A DNA stretch of 64,000 nt, taken from Adiantum capillus-veneris (Eukaryota; Streptophyta; Polypodiopsida; Polypodiales; Pteridaceae). Below, in pieces: positions 15,970 to 26,714 of the stretch. The notes under the pieces are model-generated. The model made no database searches. It saw only the letters and a program-made list of their open reading frames with translations, and was not told where the DNA came from. How positions within the stretch are numbered: the stretch's first letter is position 1; each line of letters starts with the position of its first letter. The position numbers were made by a program, and so were the translations under genes. The stretch spans positions 14,073,809-14,137,808 of the forward strand of contig CM043959.1 in NCBI GenBank assembly GCA_014529385.2, in the 5' to 3' direction.

Positions 15970-16830
15970 CAAAGAAGCATCTAGAATGGCACATTTGGCT
16001 TTTTCTTTACATGCAACACTATAGAGACAAGACATGAGGACACACAACTGCGACTTCTACTGACACTGCCAACAACTCCTGCACACGAGATCGTTGACAT
16101 TGTCTCGTCATGGGTTGCCCTAGCCTCCTGTGGAACCGAGGCTCTGACGGGATCTCTTCCTGGCAAGAAGATTGATCTGAAGGGAGAAGGAACCGGATCG
16201 GGGCTGCCCTATGATGAACATGAATCGGCTCCTCTCATATGCTTGCACCATGATGGAGGTGCTCTGCATCTGTCAGATCATAGCGCCTCCATGCATGTGC
16301 ACTCACAAGGAGAAAACACTAGGCATGCTGTGGAAAATGCTAGCCTGATCCCTTACTTCCCATGAGGAAAATGTTGGGTTGAGTGCTATCAAAAACGCTG
16401 GGCAGATCTGCCCCTCCAACCCATTGCCCATGCTAGGGCTACCCTCTTGGGGCGGCCTCCTACCTCCAATTCACTGCACACAACTACTCTCTAAAGGTGC
16501 CCATCCCTTGCCTATATACCCGACATATACCAAGTCGGCTAGCCAACAGCCAGCCCTCACGACGTGGGAAACTATAGGAAAATAGGTGTAAAATAGGAAA
16601 AATGGCAATAGAGGCTCTGTGGGCTGTAGGGATAAATACCCCCAGCTTGCAGGAGCCTAAATGGCCATGGAACTGAGCCAAAACCCAAAACCCAAGGCTA
16701 ACCATGGCTAGATACGATCCGTCATGAGAGACACCTCAACTGGCCGAGCACAGCCACAAAATTGCCCTCGTTCCCTAATCTACTCCTGGGAGATTTCGGA
16801 GCTACCGTCGGATAGGAAAATGAACTCTAC
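15970..16830. other. unrecognised, GC-richer DNA
   Basis: More GC-rich than its surroundings. Short frames on both strands (15981-16166, 16379-16705) show no domain. It may be transposon-derived because scraps of copia and LINE lie on its two sides. Confidence 0.3.
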
Positions 16831-16839
16831 CACCTACAA

Positions 16840-17075
16840 CCTACAGTCTACCAACCTACGGTCTACAAGAAACCTGCTGTTTGGCATCTCCCCAGTGTGC
16901 AAAATGAGTTGGTAGGCATTACAAAGGTCTCGGCCAAGCACCTCCTTGTACTCCAAGAAGAAACTCAGAGTCAAACCATCCTCCCCTTGGAAACTACCCC
17001 TCGAGAGTGCCCTGAGGGCCCCTTGTAGCTCCTTAGTCTGGAGGAGGTGCTCAAGCTCCTGCATTTTCCCTTCAA
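16840..17075 (-). pseudogene. LINE reverse transcriptase N-terminal fragment
   Basis: Minus-strand coding gives GEDGLTLSFFLEYKEVLGRD and then LHTGEMPNS, matching the plant LINE block KSPGPDG.....F....W..LG.D......G..P.S at the start of the reverse transcriptase. The expected KSPG is changed to SFQG. Nothing downstream of the block is preserved. The 121-codon frame begins at 17199, but its first half is not recognisable. Confidence 0.6.
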
Positions 17076-18122
17076 ATTGACCCTTAAAAAGAATAAGGTT
17101 CGAAACGAGTTTCTTCTTCAATGTCCACATCTTTCCTTTGTCAATGTCCACATCATGACAACTCTCCATAACATTCTTCTTCTTCAGTGTTGTTATCAAG
17201 ACACTCGAAGAGCCTCATATATAGGCATATACATTGTGTGGTACATACTGGGTAGATAGAGAATAATAAAGGTCCTTACTATTGCTTGGATATTCTTCAT
17301 TTACATTATACAAACTTAATGAAGGGAAAAACTGATTTCATACAAACCACCAAGGCTCAACTGCAATTTTTAATATGGCACTAGTTAGGTTTGTGGAGTA
17401 CCTTGAGCCATTCTTTTAAAAGCATTTTGAGGAGATGCTAGTTTATCGCAAATGCTCTTTTGATGAGATTCAAAACGGAGTTCATGTCCTTCTGTCTTGC
17501 ATTAGAATTTTGCCTATTTGTTGTAGCCTAGAACATAGCATTTTCTCTCATTTGTGCATTTGAAATTGAACTTGCTATTTCTTAACCAAGTAGGCTTACC
17601 AAAGTTTTGAGTGTCAAACAGATTGCATAAAATGAGTTAATGGCTCCCTTTTGCCAAAAAAAGAAAAAAAGAAAAAAGAAAAAAAAGAGAACAAGCATAA
17701 GAAATGTTAATAATATTAAGATGGCCAACCAAAAAATAAGAAAGTGTATTTTTTGGATATGAAAGAGAGAGAGGGGGGACGATAAAGAAATGAGTGAAAA
17801 AGTAAAGAGAATTTTCAATTTCAAGATTTAACAATAAAGAGGAAACAATGATCTGAATATCCACCATTGCCTTCTCTCCAAAGCTAAAAGTAAAGAGAAT
17901 GGTCACGTTAAAGAGGAAATAATAATTTGAAGGTATGCACCTAAACCCATCATTGCCTTATCTCCAAAGCTCTAAGGCCTTTGCCACTGGCAGGCCAAAA
18001 AACAATGAACAAAAAGAAAACAAACGCTACAGGGTCAATTGGGAAGGAGCAAGAGCAAGAAGGGTAGAGGAGAAGATGAAGAAGAAAAAGGAAGGAGAGA
18101 GAGGGAGAGAGGGAGGGTGGAA
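17076..18122. other. unrecognised DNA, A-rich and purine-rich parts
   Basis: Contains an A/G-rich low-complexity patch at 17655-17690 and a GA-rich patch at about 18050-18118. No gene is supported. Confidence 0.4.
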
Positions 18123-18514
18123 CTACTTCTCTTTGACTCGATAGAAATTTCTCATCAAGATAAGTGTAGGGCGACGCTCTCCCTCTTGCTTGCTTTTGGA
18201 GAGTCCCGAGCTCCTCATTTGCTCAAAGTCCCATGACTCGCTTGGACGACTATGTAGTAAAGTTGATTGATAATCCGACATGGCCTCGAAGTTAAATGGT
18301 GTCACCTTTAAGGCAACCTTGCTGCCATGCAACATCCCTTGAGTGTCTACAATTGGCTCCTGCTCCATAATCCACAGTTCACATGTTTTTTCCTCCCGAT
18401 TCACATACCGTTCCGCTTCCATGACTTGTTCCTGCACAACAGTAGTAGAGCTTAAAACTGAATGAAGTTTGAATGCAATGAACGACTTACGGTATCCTCA
18501 AGTTTGTTGAACTT
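18123..18514 (-). CDS. possible two-exon hypothetical gene fragment
   Basis: On the minus strand an 8-codon exon (18514-18491, KFNKLEDT) sits between an AACAG acceptor and a GTAAGT donor. After 59 bases the acceptor GTTGTGCAG opens a second exon (18431 down to the stop at 18123, about 102 codons) in matching phase. That exon is charged, rich in Glu, Lys and Arg, and not repetitive. I do not recognise a family. The 59-base intron is short for a plant. The splice signals are real to the eye, but a chance coincidence or a decayed gene remains possible. Confidence 0.25.
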
Positions 18515-19163
18515 CTGTTTTCACACAATAAATGAGAGGGAACACGAAGAGAAGAATTTTTTTTGTAAGTATTTTCTTTATTTTCTTAAACTGAAAAACT
18601 TGATTTGGTTATAATAGATTGTGATTCTTTCTTTGAAGTGATAGGAAGGAGATGGGCTGAATGATGAGCGAGGGTATGTCAATATTAATTCTTACATTTT
18701 GAAATTGTAATGCAGTTATTTTGTGTTATGCTTCCGTCACACGGCAACAAGCTTTCAACTATAATATTAACAATGGTAAGGACAGGTCTTGTGAAATTTA
18801 ACTTTGCAAGAAAAATCCAAGAGACTATCATCAACTTTGTATATGAATCTTCCCAATTGAAAAATTATATAATAGGACATGTGTTCTTGTGTTTATGGAA
18901 CCATGATTGATTAGACATACTTCTATCCCTAGGTGGGAAAATATGAATGGCCATTGACATGCTTGAAAAGCATGAAGGACTATATCTTCTTACCTTCTTG
19001 GAAGAGAGTGCTAGATCGACACAAGTGTATGGAACGAATCTACCTTAGGCGCACACAGTAAAACATGCATGACGACTTGCATTGAGTGCTATTAGGTATT
19101 TTACTCAAAAAGAGCTTTCATTTGATTCCCATATTGATGTTTTTGTTATCACTTTTCCGTCGA
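18515..19163. other. unrecognised AT-rich DNA
   Basis: No coding or repeat structure was found. If the minus-strand fragment at 18123-18514 is real, its upstream exons could lie here, but none is evident. Confidence 0.35.
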
Positions 19164-19186
19164 TTCTAGTATGTTCTAGAAGCTTC
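19164..19186. promoter_or_regulatory. heat-shock-element-like motif
   Basis: TTCTAGAAGCTTCTAG (19174-19189) contains three alternating nGAAn units (TTC 19174, GAA 19179, TTC 19184) in perfect register, with a further TTC ten bases before at 19164. This fits the binding pattern of heat-shock transcription factors. The nearest downstream sequence is not a recognised gene, so function is inference. Confidence 0.4.
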
Positions 19187-19224
19187 TAGTCAAGGGCTAG
19201 AATAAAAATAAACAAGTGTCGAGA

Positions 19225-19385
19225 CACTTGTTACATGTGTAAGGACACTTGCCAAAGTCAAAAGATAATTCACTTTTTTTCCCTTTTCACAAAAGGCAAG
19301 ACACCTGTGCCAAGGCATTTGACACTTGTAAGGACACTTGTCAAAGATAATTTATCTTCTTAGACAAGTGGCAAGACACTTGTGG
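19225..19385. repeat. cluster of GACACTTG-type short repeats
   Basis: GACACTTG or a close variant (GACACCTG, GACAAGTG) occurs about seven times in 160 bases, often followed by CCAAAG or TCAAAG. Such direct and inverted octamer clusters are common in the U3 part of LTRs, but no LTR pair was found here. Confidence 0.6.
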
Positions 19386-19386
19386 T

Positions 19387-19796
19387 AATGCTCCCACATA
19401 ACCTCCTTTTTCAAGAGCAAGTTCATTGATAAAAACAACCCCTTTTCCCTCATTTTAGAGATCGCCTCATTGCTGAAATTACTCTCTAAAGCTCAACCAA
19501 GAAGCCTCTGCACCACCACATGCTACCTCTCTCTTTCCCTTTAGCTCTACATGCTACCTCTCTTTCTCATTCGAGCTTATGTGAAGACATTCGAGCAGGT
19601 GTTGTTGAAGTGATTGCATGAAGGAGAACACAAGGTGATTCCATGCTGAATTTTCAGTCTATACACTTGAAATTATGGAGGAATGAACATATTCCTGTGA
19701 AGGGGCCCGGCTGTTCCGGATCAAGGCCGTGTCACTCTCTACCTTCTCTCTCTATCTCTCTAATCTGTCTCTCTCAATCTTTCAAGTTATCCATAT
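19387..19796. other. pyrimidine-rich unrecognised DNA
   Basis: Rich in CT runs, with a 67-codon frame (19643-19846) lacking motifs. It may be the remaining part of an LTR that begins near the heat-shock-like motif. This is not established. Confidence 0.3.
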
Positions 19797-19884
19797 CTCT
19801 AGGTATCTATTATGCTAGATCTCTACATATATATGTCCCTCTCTAGGTATCTATTATGCTAGATCTCTACATATATATGTCCCT
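19797..19884. repeat. 44-bp perfect tandem duplication
   Basis: CTCTAGGTATCTATTATGCT opens both copies (19797 and 19841), and the copies appear identical, so the event is young. Confidence 0.92.
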
Positions 19885-19963
19885 CTCTCTCAAGCTCTAA
19901 CCGAAGATTGGTATTTATCCTTTGTGCAAAGTGTTAATTGGCAGTAATAAGCCTCTATGATCT

Positions 19964-20684
19964 TTTTTTTTTTTTTGGGAAAAGTCAGGGCTGTATATTA
20001 CTGAGTACAATATAATCCCCAGCGGATGCCAAAATAGCCTATCATGTGGGGTGTACAAGCTGAATGTAAGGATGAGAGCCACTATAGTGACAACTCGACT
20101 AGAACAATCTCATGGTGGTTGGTGTGATGAGTGGAGGAGAAACCACCGAGGGGGGGCATAATGCCATGTAATCTGGCCACCTGTAAGTGTGAAGAAGAGT
20201 GGGGATCGCGCCCAACGCCGAAGGAAGGCAAATCGACGAGCCTCGGCTGCTCGAGATGTACTTGAGGAAGAATCTCACTGCCAAATCAGGGTGTGAATGA
20301 TGTCTAGCCAAATGGCAGTGAGGGTATCCTGAAGGAGCTGTGGAGCCGCACTGAGAATGTGAAGACAACGAGCTCTCCAAACATTCCATAGTGTAATGCT
20401 AGTGATGACTGAAAAAACTTCATCACGTGTCTGAGGATCCCCCTGCCAAGCAATCTGTGGTAACATAGCCCAAGTCCCTTGCCGATAACCAGTCGAGGTA
20501 AGCATAAGAGCTGGATCTGTGTCTGAGCCCTCGTAGAAAAGATGCGGTCCGGGCATCGGCATCAACCATGAGATAGATCCCCAAGTGAGAAATCCATGCT
20601 TGAACACCCGCGCTGCTAAGTAAAAAGCAAACTGCTAGCCACACTACATGAGAAGTTGAGCATGACCAAAGACAGTGTGCAGGT
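19964..20684 (-). mobile_element. 5'-truncated LINE (LINE1c), 3' end only
   Basis: The element lies between two exact copies of GCCTCTATGATCT (19951-19963 and 20685-20697), a 13-bp target duplication. A poly-T run at 19964-19976 marks the poly-A tail of a minus-strand insertion. Minus-strand coding includes ITLWNVWRARCLHI and IWLDIIHTL, which parallel LTLWFIWRARCFRI and LWLELIHTL of LINE1a at 42866-45625. It is therefore a related subfamily, truncated in the last part of the polyprotein after the polymerase. Frames are broken in at least two places. Insertion by target-primed reverse transcription is the known LINE mechanism and fits the tail and duplication. Confidence 0.88.
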
Positions 20685-20794
20685 GCCTCTATGATCTATC
20701 TGATCAAGGACGAGTTTTCGAGACCTCCATGATCTATTTGCTCAGTCTTCAACTCAAGATCTCTTACTGAAGAGGGAAATGGAATAACAAATTT

Positions 20795-20844
20795 GAGAGA
20801 GAGAGAGAAGAGAAGAAGAAGAAGAAGAAGAAGAAGAAGAGAGT
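20795..20844. repeat. (GA)n/(GAA)n compound microsatellite
   Basis: GAGAGAGAGA followed by about ten GAA units, directly visible. Confidence 0.95.
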
Positions 20845-22502
20845 TTTAACGTCTACGAAAGGCCATGTTGACCTATGAGACACATTACATACAATAATGC
20901 CCATGCCATGTAGATTTGTGCATGAACTTAAAAAAAAAAAAGAATTCTAGTAGATAAAAGCATAGAACAAAATTGGACAATGGGGCATCTACAAATGTGA
21001 TATCCTCGACGGATGCTTTGTATATAGGGGTTTCGAAAATGCATCTTAACCCTAGCATGCTCTATGTATGCAAAATATGCTTTCTATTATAAAAAACTAC
21101 TCCCCAACTTAGGATATGCTAGGATTAACGATAAATATATGGGAGAGGGAGAGGGAGAGGGTGAGATTGGCGCTCTGAGTAGAGTTGAGGAGTCGTCCAA
21201 CGATCCCTCTTGGTCTCTCCTGTCTCTCTTATAGCATGATTGTGTTGTAGGTCTGCATCCTTTTTTGGGGTGTACATCATCAAGAATGGTATACTTGATG
21301 TGGATGATTTGGAGGCACAACCTAGGGGTTTCACAATCTCTTGGCTTTTGTGAGCTGCTCTACAGGAGGTTTTTACAACAAATGCTTTATAATAATTAGA
21401 TACACAACATTGGACTTGGTGGTTTTCACTACATCGCCTATGGTGGACAAAGCTTTGGTAGATTTGTGAAGACTCCATGACAATCCAGATAGCTACATTT
21501 CACCGCTTGACGAGCCCTATGCATTGGCACAATTGAATTTTTCTTCTGATAACTAAATAAAATTAGGGTTTTCAATAGCAAATTAGGGCTTTTGCAAAAA
21601 ATTTCAGCATGTGTAAAATTGATGTTTTTTAAAGCTCTTATTATTTGTGTGGAGATAGCAGGTAATAGGAGTGAGAAACATGCATGTGAAAGCATTTGGA
21701 AGCGACATCGGCTAAGCAATCAGTTTGATATTTTTTCAATTATTGACGATAAGAACCATGAATTTTGTTTTGTTTTATGAAATTTGAATGAATTCAAGAC
21801 AAATGATGATTATGATTATGATGATCTTGAGTGTGCAATCGACATCCAAGCATAATCCAACGTCCTTTTATAGGCATTCACTATTTGACTGGCCATATGA
21901 CATATTTTCGGATGCACACGAGGTGTCTGAGGCTAGCTTATCTGGTTTATGCACATGGTCATCATTGCACAAGAATGCATGACTGAATGATCACTCGTCT
22001 GATTTTAATTGTTTAAATGTTAAAAGTGTGGATATTTTTTAAAATTAATTTCCTTCTTTGCTATATACTACAATCGAGGACAATTGCTTTCATTTTAAAA
22101 GGCGGTATGTGATGGGTTTTAGGGTTGGGTTTTTGTGTCGAGGTCATAGATACATTTGATCACTGCGTTCATTTGGCCGATCACAGACTCTCTTTCCCTA
22201 GAAAGGTGGTCCATGCCAATCTCATTGTCAGAGCCGGAATCCGCTATGCCGTCTCCTCTTTTATGTCTTGTACTTGCATCTGTAAGCATCCGTGTTGTAG
22301 TTATGGAATGAGAGATATTTCTGGATTCTCGAAATGACCCTCAAATTTTGAACTAACTTGATTGAGTTTTGCAGATTCCAATCGAGGGGCCTAGAGTCTA
22401 AACCCTAGCAGAAGAAGACTTACCAACTTACTGAAGCCGGCCGAGGGACCTAAAACCTAAAGTGGGTTAGGAATTAAAATCCTAACTGTAGGAGGCTACA
22501 AT
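20845..22502. other. unrecognised DNA left of the family-A element
   Basis: A 117-codon minus-strand frame (21125-21478) and several shorter ones carry no recognised motif. (GGGAGA)n-like sequence is present at 21140-21162. No RNA gene or transposon end was identified. Confidence 0.35.
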
Positions 22503-23458
22503 GTCGCAGGCTGGACAAACAGTTAGTTGCAATTGTGGGCTGGTACCAAACGTACTGTACGTGGTGTATATGTACGTACTGTACGTTGTTCCGTACAGGA
22601 AAAATTTTTATGTATGTAAAAACACGTACTCTTGTAAAAAAGCCGCGAAGTACTAAATTTTCTAGGACATTTCCAATAAAAAACAAGAGAGAAGCCGACA
22701 ACTTATAGAGACATTCAAAGACATGTTTTACAAGACAACCACATACTGTGTAACTACTGCAAGAGACCTAGAATTTTTTTTAAAAACAGCATCACACGGA
22801 CCCAAAAAAAAAAAAAAAACACCATACAGATTGTTCCGTACGGAACGTCCGCACAGTACGGAACCGAGCCGTACGTATGTGTTGATCCAACCTTGAGTTG
22901 GGCTGGTGTGAGTCCACACTGAACGAACTTTTGCCTGGGCAGTGACACGTGCTAGACATACGGGAGGCGTTCTATCGGACACGGAGCCAGACCATCACGA
23001 CCACAATTTTGAGACAGTCTTAGCTAGATTAGATATTTGTGAGCCATTGGTGGCTCTTATGGTTGTATATATTCATAGCCGTTTGGGGTTGTGGATCATC
23101 CACTTTGTATGGTTTAGCGTCTAGTCTCGAGTCCTGAGTCTAGAGTTCTGCATGCCACGGACACTCTCCCTGCACATTGGAGCCTCGACACCCTCATTGT
23201 ACCTTGAGTCCTGAGCTTGGAGCTGTGTGTGTTGCCAGCCAGAGTTGTATGGTTCTTTGAGCTTGTCGAGTTCCATTGAGTTGAGTATGCAGTTGTGTTT
23301 TGAGTCGTATCGTGTCTCGAGTCATATTCCACTTCTGTGTGTTTGAGTCATGTTCCTGTGTGATGTTTCTTCTGTTGGAGTGAGGTTTCATGCATACTGC
23401 ACTGAGGAGCACCCACTCTAGAGAGCACGACACCTTTTCCTTGCTACAGGTGCTCTCA
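22503..23458 (+). repeat. 5' LTR of family-A element
   Basis: Identified by alignment with the inverted LTR at 42293-42865. Shared landmarks are TGTC at the start, CACACTG (about 22915), GTGAGCCATT-GTGGCTCT (about 23040), and the closing GAGCACGACAC then GGTGCTCTCA. Without the 354-base insert and its duplicated target it is about 593 bases, close to the 573 bases of the other copy. It ends in CA one base group before the primer site. Confidence 0.75.
22545..22898. mobile_element. 354-bp insertion in the LTR, possible MITE with 9-bp duplication
   Basis: TGGGCTGGT occurs directly before (22536-22544) and after (22899-22907) this segment, while the corresponding LTR at 42293-42865 lacks it, which gives an empty site. 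Both ends are rich in GTACG words. Examples are ACGTACTGTACG and TTCCGTACAGG on the left, and TTCCGTACGGAA (a perfect 12-base palindrome at 22833-22844) and CCGTACGTATG on the right. The outermost inverted repeats are poor. A 9-bp duplication would fit a Mutator-like origin, but the weak ends keep the class uncertain. Confidence 0.5.
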
Positions 23459-23462
23459 TTTT

Positions 23463-23480
23463 TGGCACGCCGGTTGGACC
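23463..23480 (+). promoter_or_regulatory. primer-binding-site candidate of family A
   Basis: TGGCACGCCGGTTGGACC starts four bases after the LTR end and begins with the TGG expected to pair with tRNA CCA. The inverted copy has TGGCATGCCCGGTGGGACC at the same place (42287 downward). The tRNA partner was not determined. Confidence 0.45.
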
Positions 23481-23579
23481 TCAATTGAAGTCTCACCCTG
23501 TTGCACCTGCAGGTCGAGGAGCTAGCTGATTAAGATTAGCTTCTTGTCTATGTTTAGATTAAGTTCTCGTCTATATTGG

Positions 23580-23765
23580 TATGAGATCTCATGTCTAATT
23601 TGGTCTCGTCAAGCTTCCCTCGACCAGCTTGGTCTAGTCTCTGGTTCTGGTCTAGTTGTCTCTCGTCCAGGGTCTAGTCACTTGTCCTGGCCTAGCTATC
23701 TCTCGTCCAGGTCTAGCGAGGTCTCGTCCAGGTCTAGCCAAGTCTCGTCCAGGTTTGGGGGAGCC
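23580..23765 (+). repeat. short tandem repeats in the family-A leader
   Basis: Repeats of TCTCGTCCAGGTCTAG, with variants, occur several times between the primer site and gag. The minus-strand copy of the family has a comparable array (about 41985-42150, read GACCAGGGACGAG), so the repeat array is a family property rather than a local accident. Confidence 0.7.
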
Positions 23766-24039
23766 TAGTCGAGTGTTCAGTCAGTCCATGCCCCGAAGCT
23801 TGGGTGGAGGACTCTTGGTTCCTGTATGACACATACAAGGCAGTCAAAGGAGCGACAAAGTCCACTACTAAGTCCTCTTAAGTTCTATCACAGAAAGCGT
23901 CAACCATTTGTGCCAAGTAGAAGTCCACCAGCCCCATTACCCTTACCCTCTTCAACCAATCCACCTCCCCGCTCACCGTTCTCTAGCAAAGTGCTCGACT
24001 AGTGTATTACAGCAAGCCCTTGAGCACCACCAGGCTCCT

Positions 24040-24540
24040 GCACAAACGGCCATGGAGGAGCTCACAAGTGTCCTGGCTAAGGTAAATATAAAGTTTCCAA
24101 CTTTCAGGGGGCCCTCTCCACAGAGGATGCAGATGACCATGCTAGGAGATTTATCTCCCTCTACAGGGGTCGTGGGTTCAACAGAGAAGACGCTTACCTA
24201 GTGCTCTTCCAATCAACATTGGATGGCTTAGCCGATAAATGGTATAGTCAGTTTGCTGATAACCATTTTGCGAATTGGGCTACATTAAGACGGGAGTTCA
24301 GTGAAGCCTTTAGACCATAGTTACCCGGAACGCGGAACGGGAACGGCAACGGGATCCCCGCAGAACGGGGGAACGGCTAGGGGTCCGGAACGGGAACGTC
24401 GCGGAACGGGAGGTATAAAAAACACCCAAATAGTGCAATTTTTAGCTCCTTGTGTTTAAATACAAGGAGTATTAGAGTGCTTTGACTCTAATACTCACAA
24501 AAAACTCGTTTTGAAGACCATTCAACCTTGCTATGACTAG

Positions 24541-24585
<45 letters not shown>

Positions 24586-26070
24586 TTTGAGAGAGTGGGA
24601 GGGAGAGGAAGAGAGCTTGAAGGCTTGAAGCCTTGAGCCTTGAGAGAGTGAGTCTTGAGAGGGAGAGATCTTGAGAGTGAGAGGGAGAGAGCTTGAGCCT
24701 TGAGGATTAGCTTGTGAAGAGAAAGGGGGAGGGGGGTGCATTTTATGAGTCCTTGAGGCCTTGCACCTTTCAAAAGAAGCCCAAACATTTACTTCAATTT
24801 TTTCAATTTTTGCCAAATTTGTTTGTAGCCGTTGGCCGTTCCAGGGGCATTCCGGAACGGTCCGGGGGCGTTTCGGAACGTTCCGGAACGGCCGTTCCGG
24901 TTTGCATTGGCCACCCGGAACGTCAGACAATCCGGGACGTTCCGGAACGTTCGGGAAGGGAACTGCCCCCCGGAACGGGGGCTAGGGGGCGTTCCTCGGT
25001 AACTATGCTTTAGACCAGGGGACTCTCAAGAAAAAGTTCTAGATGAGCTGGCCAACCTAATGCTCCAGCCTAATGAGACTTTTACAGAACTCATGACCAA
25101 AACAAAGTCTCTGCTCGCTAAGCTTCCCCAACAACCATGCGAATTTATGGTGAAGAAAAATGGGTAGAGAAGGTTCTTTCTAAGTCTTCTCAACAAAAAC
25201 TCAGAGAAAGTCTCCCACCTGAAGCCACTCTCGAGGAGTTTGTTGCTGCTGCTACTAGGATAGAGGGGGCAAAAAGGCTGTTCAGCGACTCTCCTCAGGT
25301 AGAGTCTGGCTCTGTACTCTTGGAAAGTCCATCTGACCCCTTAACTTCTTTACGTAGGGCACGAGAAGCCTTAAAGCTACAACGGGCTCTTTAAGAAGAG
25401 AGGTCCTTCTCGCTTAGACAGGAGAAGCCTCCACATCATGAGGCGCTGAAACAGATCAAGCGCGAGTTAGACGACATTAGGTCTCAACAGGAGACTAAAG
25501 CTCTGGTCTAGTGTAGCTCATGCCACTCTCAAGGGCACCGTGCACCTGAATGTCCCCTTCGAGTTTATTGCCATTTCTGTGAAAAGGCGGGACATGAGGA
25601 TAAGGATTGCTACTACCTCAAAGGATTGCGACAAATACAACAAAGTCTTGGTCCTACTCTTCAACGAGGGCTAGCACCTGCATCCAACATGCTTCTCCCT
25701 ATGGTCATCCAAACAACATGCCACCATTGTTAAATACCCCTCCTATGCAAATGCAAGGTATGACAAGCACTTTTTCACCTCACAATTTTTATCATGCCAA
25801 TGCTCCCTCAACTCCTCAGAGCTTCTACACCTCAGCTTCCACCTCTTTGCAGTAGGAGGAGAGACCACCTCGTCCCCCGTTTCGTCCATCAAATTTACCC
25901 ATTTTATGCTATAGATGCGGAGAATATGGACATTATCAAAGTAAGTGCCCTTTACCCAAAGGGTCCCCTCCTTGCCGTCACTGCCCCGAGGCAAAGGACC
26001 ACTACAGTAAGGATTGTCCCAAGCAAAGCGCATCCACGTCTTCAAGCCCAAGTCAAAAGTAACAAAACTT
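24040..26070 (+). pseudogene. family-A gag with four zinc-knuckle-like motifs
   Basis: Gag coats the element RNA in cytoplasmic particles. The retrotransposon-gag domain runs from about 24085, through GLADKWYSQF and NWATLRREFSEAF, into VLDELANLMLQPNETFTELM (about 25030) and the TSQQKLRE-like part (about 25190). It is split by the MITE at 24316-25007. After a charged, coiled-coil-like stretch come CSSCHSQGHRAPEC and CHFCEKAGHEDKDC (25510-25615), then, after a gap and frame change, CYRCGEYGHYQSKC and CRHCPEAKDHYSKDC (25908-26025). The first three have the C-x2-C-x4-H-x4-C spacing and the fourth is slightly longer. Stops at 25392 and 25509 and several frame changes make it non-functional. A working gag usually has one or two knuckles, so four is unusual. 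Confidence 0.8.
24316..25007 (+). mobile_element. MITE copy 1 (692 bp, hAT-like)
   Basis: Starts CATAGTTACC and ends GGTAACTATG, a perfect 10-bp inverted pair, and is flanked by the 8-bp duplication CTTTAGAC (24308-24315, 25008-25015). The outer 100-170 bases at each end are GC-rich and packed with GGAACG, CCGGAACG and their complements. The middle is AT-rich with TTAGAGTGC...GACTCTAATAC inverted words and a (GA)n tract at 24542-24578. It has no transposase frame. An 8-bp duplication is the hAT signature, and the superfamily assignment rests on that. It interrupts the gag of the family-A element, and the gag reads on after it. Confidence 0.92.
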
Positions 26071-26246
26071 CACATTTTCAAATCTCAACCTGATAGCAGT
26101 AAGCGTTATCCCTCAGCTGTCCCGGCTACTCATGTGGTTCCCCCCAAGGATAGGCCACAGCAAGTGGAGGAGCCTGTTGGCGTCCTCACTCGGGCGCAAA
26201 GAGAAGCTTTTGGTCTCAGCATTCCAAAAGGTCCATTTCGTCCATC

Positions 26247-26514
26247 TCCACTTTCCCCTCCTAGTATACTTGACCCAACTGATGAGCAATTCATTAGTGC
26301 TAAAGGCCGCCCTCCCTCCATGCAAACTGATATTAGTGGGGCCTTTTTGGAAGCAATGGCTGATTTACAACACTTTCCCCTCCACTTTCCCCTCCTAGTA
26401 CACCTGACCCAACTGATGAGCAATTCACTAGTGCTAAAGGCCGCTCTCCCTCCATGCAAACTGATATTGATGGGGCCTTTTTGGAAACAGTGGCTAATTT
26501 ACAACAGATCAAAA
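26247..26514 (+). repeat. 134-bp tandem duplication between gag and protease
   Basis: Copies begin TCCACTTTCCCCTCCTAGTA at 26247 and 26381 and run through CTGATATTGATGGGGCCTTT or a close variant. The two are highly similar. The corresponding region of the copy at 46.3-46.6 kb has one unit only, so this duplication happened after the copies separated. Confidence 0.9.
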
Positions 26515-26714
26515 TACTAGAGGAAGCCCATATCAAAAACACCAAGCCGATAGCAGAAGCCATCTTGAAGAACACCTTTCAGCAAGTGTCACTTTATGAC
26601 ATGGTCCGCCTCGATGCAAATCTAAGAATTGACACCCTTACAGTCATTCAGTCTATGTACCCAGGTGCACAACCTAGTGGCGGGCACCTCCCTGTTTAGC
26701 CCTCAGAGTCCTAC

